Of a stretch of 9,122 nt of DNA, positions 8,056-9,122 are shown one piece after another. The position numbers were made by a program, and so were the translations under genes. The first letter of the stretch is position 1; each line of letters opens with the position of its first letter. The DNA lies in assembly GCA_002405875.1 (NCBI GenBank), contig DHMR01000095.1:20449-29570 (forward strand), read 5' to 3'. Source of the DNA: a bacterium UBA4637 (GTDB lineage: Bacteria > Bacteroidota > Bacteroidia > Bacteroidales > Bacteroidaceae). The notes under the pieces are model-generated. The model made no database searches, was not told the origin of the DNA, and saw nothing but the letters and a program-made list of their open reading frames with translations.

Positions 8056-8082
8056 GCAAAAGGTTTGCGCAATCGTTTGCAC
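8056..8082. promoter_or_regulatory. Paired LacI-family-like operator dyads upstream of the amylase
   Basis: Two dyads lie end to end: GCAAAAGGTTTGC (8056-8068, GCAAA and TTTGC around three bases) and GCAATCGTTTGC (8069-8080). The second fits the GCAAnCGnTTGC form bound by many LacI-family regulators, with only the n positions asymmetric. They sit 43-67 bp upstream of the proximal -7 box, so a bound protein would act from above the promoter as an activator, or would block readthrough from further up. Family and effector are inferred; no regulator gene is in the window. Confidence 0.45.
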
Positions 8083-8091
8083 GTCCTTGCG

Positions 8092-8136
8092 TAAAATAAA
8101 ACATGCCATAAGTTCTCGGTTGGGCTTATGGCATGT
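8092..8136 (-). terminator. Intrinsic terminator on the minus strand, upstream of the amylase
   Basis: Read on the minus strand, ACATGCCATAAG (8136-8125) and CTTATGGCATGT (8112-8101) form a perfect 12-bp stem with a 12-nt loop, followed by TTTATTTTAC (8100-8091). This is a standard intrinsic terminator shape. No T-run follows in the plus direction. It would end a short transcript begun at the distal promoter near 8253-8282, before the amylase gene is reached. Confidence 0.75.
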
Positions 8137-8252
8137 GCCCCGAGAGCGTAAATGCCCAAGAGAACGATAAGTAAGGTTCGTTTTATGTTTGTTGGTTTTA
8201 TTTGTTGTTTATTTCTTGTTCTTGGCAGAAATATTATGTCTTATCTCGTCTG

Positions 8253-8282
8253 CAAAAATACAAAAATCATCGTAATAATCAA
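8253..8282 (-). promoter_or_regulatory. Distal minus-strand promoter, well spaced
   Basis: The minus strand reads TATTTTTG at 8260-8253 (a full TAnnTTTG match) with TTG at 8282-8280, leaving 19 bases between, the normal Bacteroidetes spacing. Transcription would begin near 8246, about 60 nt before the ATA codon of the signal-peptide-like frame, and about 110 nt before the terminator stem. It is the best-formed promoter in the window. Confidence 0.5.
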
Positions 8283-8330
8283 CTAATATCCTGTCTAATT
8301 CTGCCATTTATTATTAAAAATGTTGAAATC

Positions 8331-8908
8331 ATTTGGCGACCTACGCTTTCGATAGATGAACTGACGGGCATCCCAACCTTCTCCTTAGACTTGAAACCGA
8401 ACGAGGGAAAGGAGAGTTTGCGACGAATCTTTGAGTATTTGAAGCAATCCGACAAGCGATGCTATATTGCTATCGATGAGTTTCAGCAGATATTGAATTA
8501 TCCAGAGAATAGTGTGGAGGCGATGATTCGTTCTTACAGAGTTCCTTGGTGATGTCATTGCCTTGTATCGTGGAAGATAAGTACTTGGAGTTTGCCAATC
8601 GTCTCTTGGCTAGTCAGCAAAGGGAGGTGGATGCCGTGGTACGAGAGTTGATAGAGGAGCAAGCGATGTCTTATCAGAATTATTGCGCTTGGCTCACGGA
8701 GAACCAGCAAATGCTCTTGGTGGCTATTGCCCGAGAGCGTTTGGTCTCTTCGCCTTTGAGCCAACAGTTCATTCGTACTCACAATCTCCCAGCCACGAGC
8801 AGCGTGAAGACGGCGCTGAAAGCTTTGGTGGATAAACAGCTCGTGGGCAAGACCCCGCAAGGCTATCTGGTAAATGACCGCTTCTTTGCGAAGTGGCTGA
8901 TAAGCTAA
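8331..8908 (+). pseudogene. Decayed ATPase_2-type (archaeal-ATPase-like) ATP-binding protein
   Basis: Two fragments in different frames. The first (8331-8549) reads from WRPTLSIDELTGIPTFSLDL to the Walker B strand CYIAIDEFQQ (acidic pair encoded at 8475-8480) and EAMIRSY, then stops at 8550-8552. The second is in another frame, from about 8555 to the stop at 8906-8908, and carries the C-terminal half of the same family: EEQAMSYQNYCAWLTENQQ, a winged-helix-like region with SSVKTALKALVDKQLVGK, and NDRFFAKWL. The intact family is about 350-390 residues. Here the N-terminal part with the P-loop is absent, and roughly 100 or more residues are missing at the junction near 8535-8570, so it cannot work as an ATPase. 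The upstream DNA to 8202 is open in frame but unlike the family and lies over the minus-strand promoter and leader. Such genes are often multicopy in Bacteroidales. The second fragment alone has an ATG at 8546 and might be translated. Confidence 0.8.
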
Positions 8909-8918
8909 TATTTGTAAT

Positions 8919-8941
8919 TTGCGAAACCGCTGGTTTCGCAA
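8919..8941. repeat. Perfect 10-bp hairpin after the ATPase remnant
   Basis: TTGCGAAACC (8919-8928) and GGTTTCGCAA (8932-8941) enclose GCT. It lies 11 nt after the last stop codon of the ATPase remnant and could end its transcript, but only TTGTGT follows, not a T-run. It could also be a small dispersed palindrome. Confidence 0.6.
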
Positions 8942-8947
8942 TTGTGT

Positions 8948-8985
8948 AAAAATAGGCGGCTCTCGGATGAGGAGAGTCGCCTATT
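8948..8985 (-). terminator. Intrinsic terminator of the Rpn-family gene
   Basis: A 14-bp stem with one G-T pair joins 8951-8964 (AATAGGCGGCTCTC) and 8972-8985 (GAGAGTCGCCTATT) around a 7-nt loop. On the minus strand it is followed by more T (five in a row counting the end of the stem). It begins 5 nt after the stop codon of the minus-strand gene at 8990-8992. Confidence 0.8.
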
Positions 8986-8989
8986 GGTG

Positions 8990-9122
8990 TTATAGTTCTT
9001 GGATTTGCTTGATTTCTTCTATGCTTAATCCGGTGGCCTGAGAAATGATTTCTAATGGAATGTGTTGAGCTAAGAGCTTGCGAGCAATGTCCTTTTTCTC
9101 TTCAGCTCTTCCTTCAGCTCTT
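8990..9122 (-). CDS. Rpn-family PD-(D/E)XK nuclease / putative transposase, C-terminal end (partial)
   Basis: Only the last 44 residues are in the window. They read RAEGRAEEKKDIARKLLAQ, then HIPLEIISQATGLSIEEIK and a short end at QEL. This charged repeat followed by a helix-turn-helix-like I-P-x-E-I-I-x-x-x-T-G-L-S-x-E-E-I tail is typical of the C-terminus of Rpn-family proteins, which are multicopy in Bacteroidales and linked in E. coli to recombination-promoting nuclease activity. The nuclease core is outside the window, so its integrity is unknown. The coding DNA has an 11-bp direct repeat (9100-9110 and 9112-9122, period 12) that encodes the RAEG-type units and may extend past the edge. 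Confidence 0.8.
   Translation of the reverse strand, partial: RAEGRAEEKKDIARKLLAQHIPLEIISQATGLSIEEIKQIQEL

Larger units (their letters stand above)
8052..8186 (-). pseudogene. Signal-peptide-like reading frame with ATA in place of a start codon
   Basis: On the minus strand, the frame from ATA at 8184-8186 to TGA at 8052-8054 reads IKRTLLIVLLGIYALGAHA and then ISPTENLWHVLFYARTCK and a basic tail, 44 residues. The first 19 have the form of a signal peptide: two basic residues, a hydrophobic core, and an AHA cleavage site. It follows an A/C-rich leader like the one before the amylase. There is no ATG in frame back to the stop at 8241-8243. The terminator at 8092-8136 lies inside the frame from about codon 17. 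I read this as the beginning of a lost secreted-protein gene whose ATG became ATA and whose body was deleted. It could instead be a leader reading frame using a rare start, or a coincidence. It resembles no family I can name. Confidence 0.45.

Noticed and set aside
8202..8330. N-terminal extension of the ATPase remnant from 8202
   Set aside because: It begins at TTG, shows no P-loop and no family likeness, and overlaps the minus-strand promoter and leader.
8555..8941. Open frame of 128 codons on the minus strand
   Set aside because: It is antisense to the C-terminal half of the ATPase remnant, which has clear family likeness on the plus strand.
1..9122. CRISPR array, tRNA, rRNA, integrase or insertion sequence
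   Set aside because: I found no regularly spaced repeats, no tRNA- or rRNA-like sequence, and no transposase or integrase apart from the Rpn-type fragment at the right edge.

Overview
The window looks like chromosome of a Bacteroidales bacterium, most likely a gut Prevotella/Segatella. The evidence is a FecR-type anti-sigma factor next to the start of a SusC-like TonB receptor, a DUF4369-type thiol-disulfide oxidoreductase, Bacteroidetes-style -7 boxes (TAnnTTTG), A-rich leaders in front of start codons, and the C-terminus of an Rpn-type PD-(D/E)XK protein. The genus is an inference from the style of the proteins.

Layout. (1) Positions 1-2915, minus strand: a tight run read right to left of a secreted TlpA/DUF4369 protein, a FecR anti-sigma regulator, and the N-terminus of a SusC/RagA-type outer-membrane receptor with an STN signalling domain, cut by the window edge. 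No ECF sigma gene lies in front of fecR. (2) Positions 3051-5818, plus strand: NAD kinase (nadK) and a one-polypeptide ABC exporter subunit, 46 nt apart, probably cotranscribed, read divergently from the TlpA gene. (3) A strong hairpin at about 5835-5873 serves as a two-way terminator. (4) Positions 5906-7945, minus strand: a secreted multidomain GH13 alpha-amylase. (5) Positions 7946-8290: an unusually dense upstream region of the amylase. It holds a proximal -7 box, LacI-type dyads, an intrinsic terminator on the minus strand, a signal-peptide-like reading frame with ATA where ATG is expected, and a well-spaced distal promoter. (6) Positions 8331-8908, plus strand: remains of an ATPase_2-type ATP-binding protein lacking its P-loop half and its middle. 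(7) Positions 8919-9122: two hairpins and the C-terminal end of an Rpn-family protein on the minus strand.

How it fits together. The left block is a typical nutrient-sensing unit: the receptor STN domain would talk to FecR, which would release a sigma factor encoded elsewhere. The amylase is a secreted starch-degrading enzyme whose upstream DNA suggests regulation by a LacI-family protein and possibly by premature termination. The right end is accessory and decaying. The part most worth testing is 7946-8290, where promoter, cryptic signal-peptide ORF, terminator and operators are stacked in about 300 bp.
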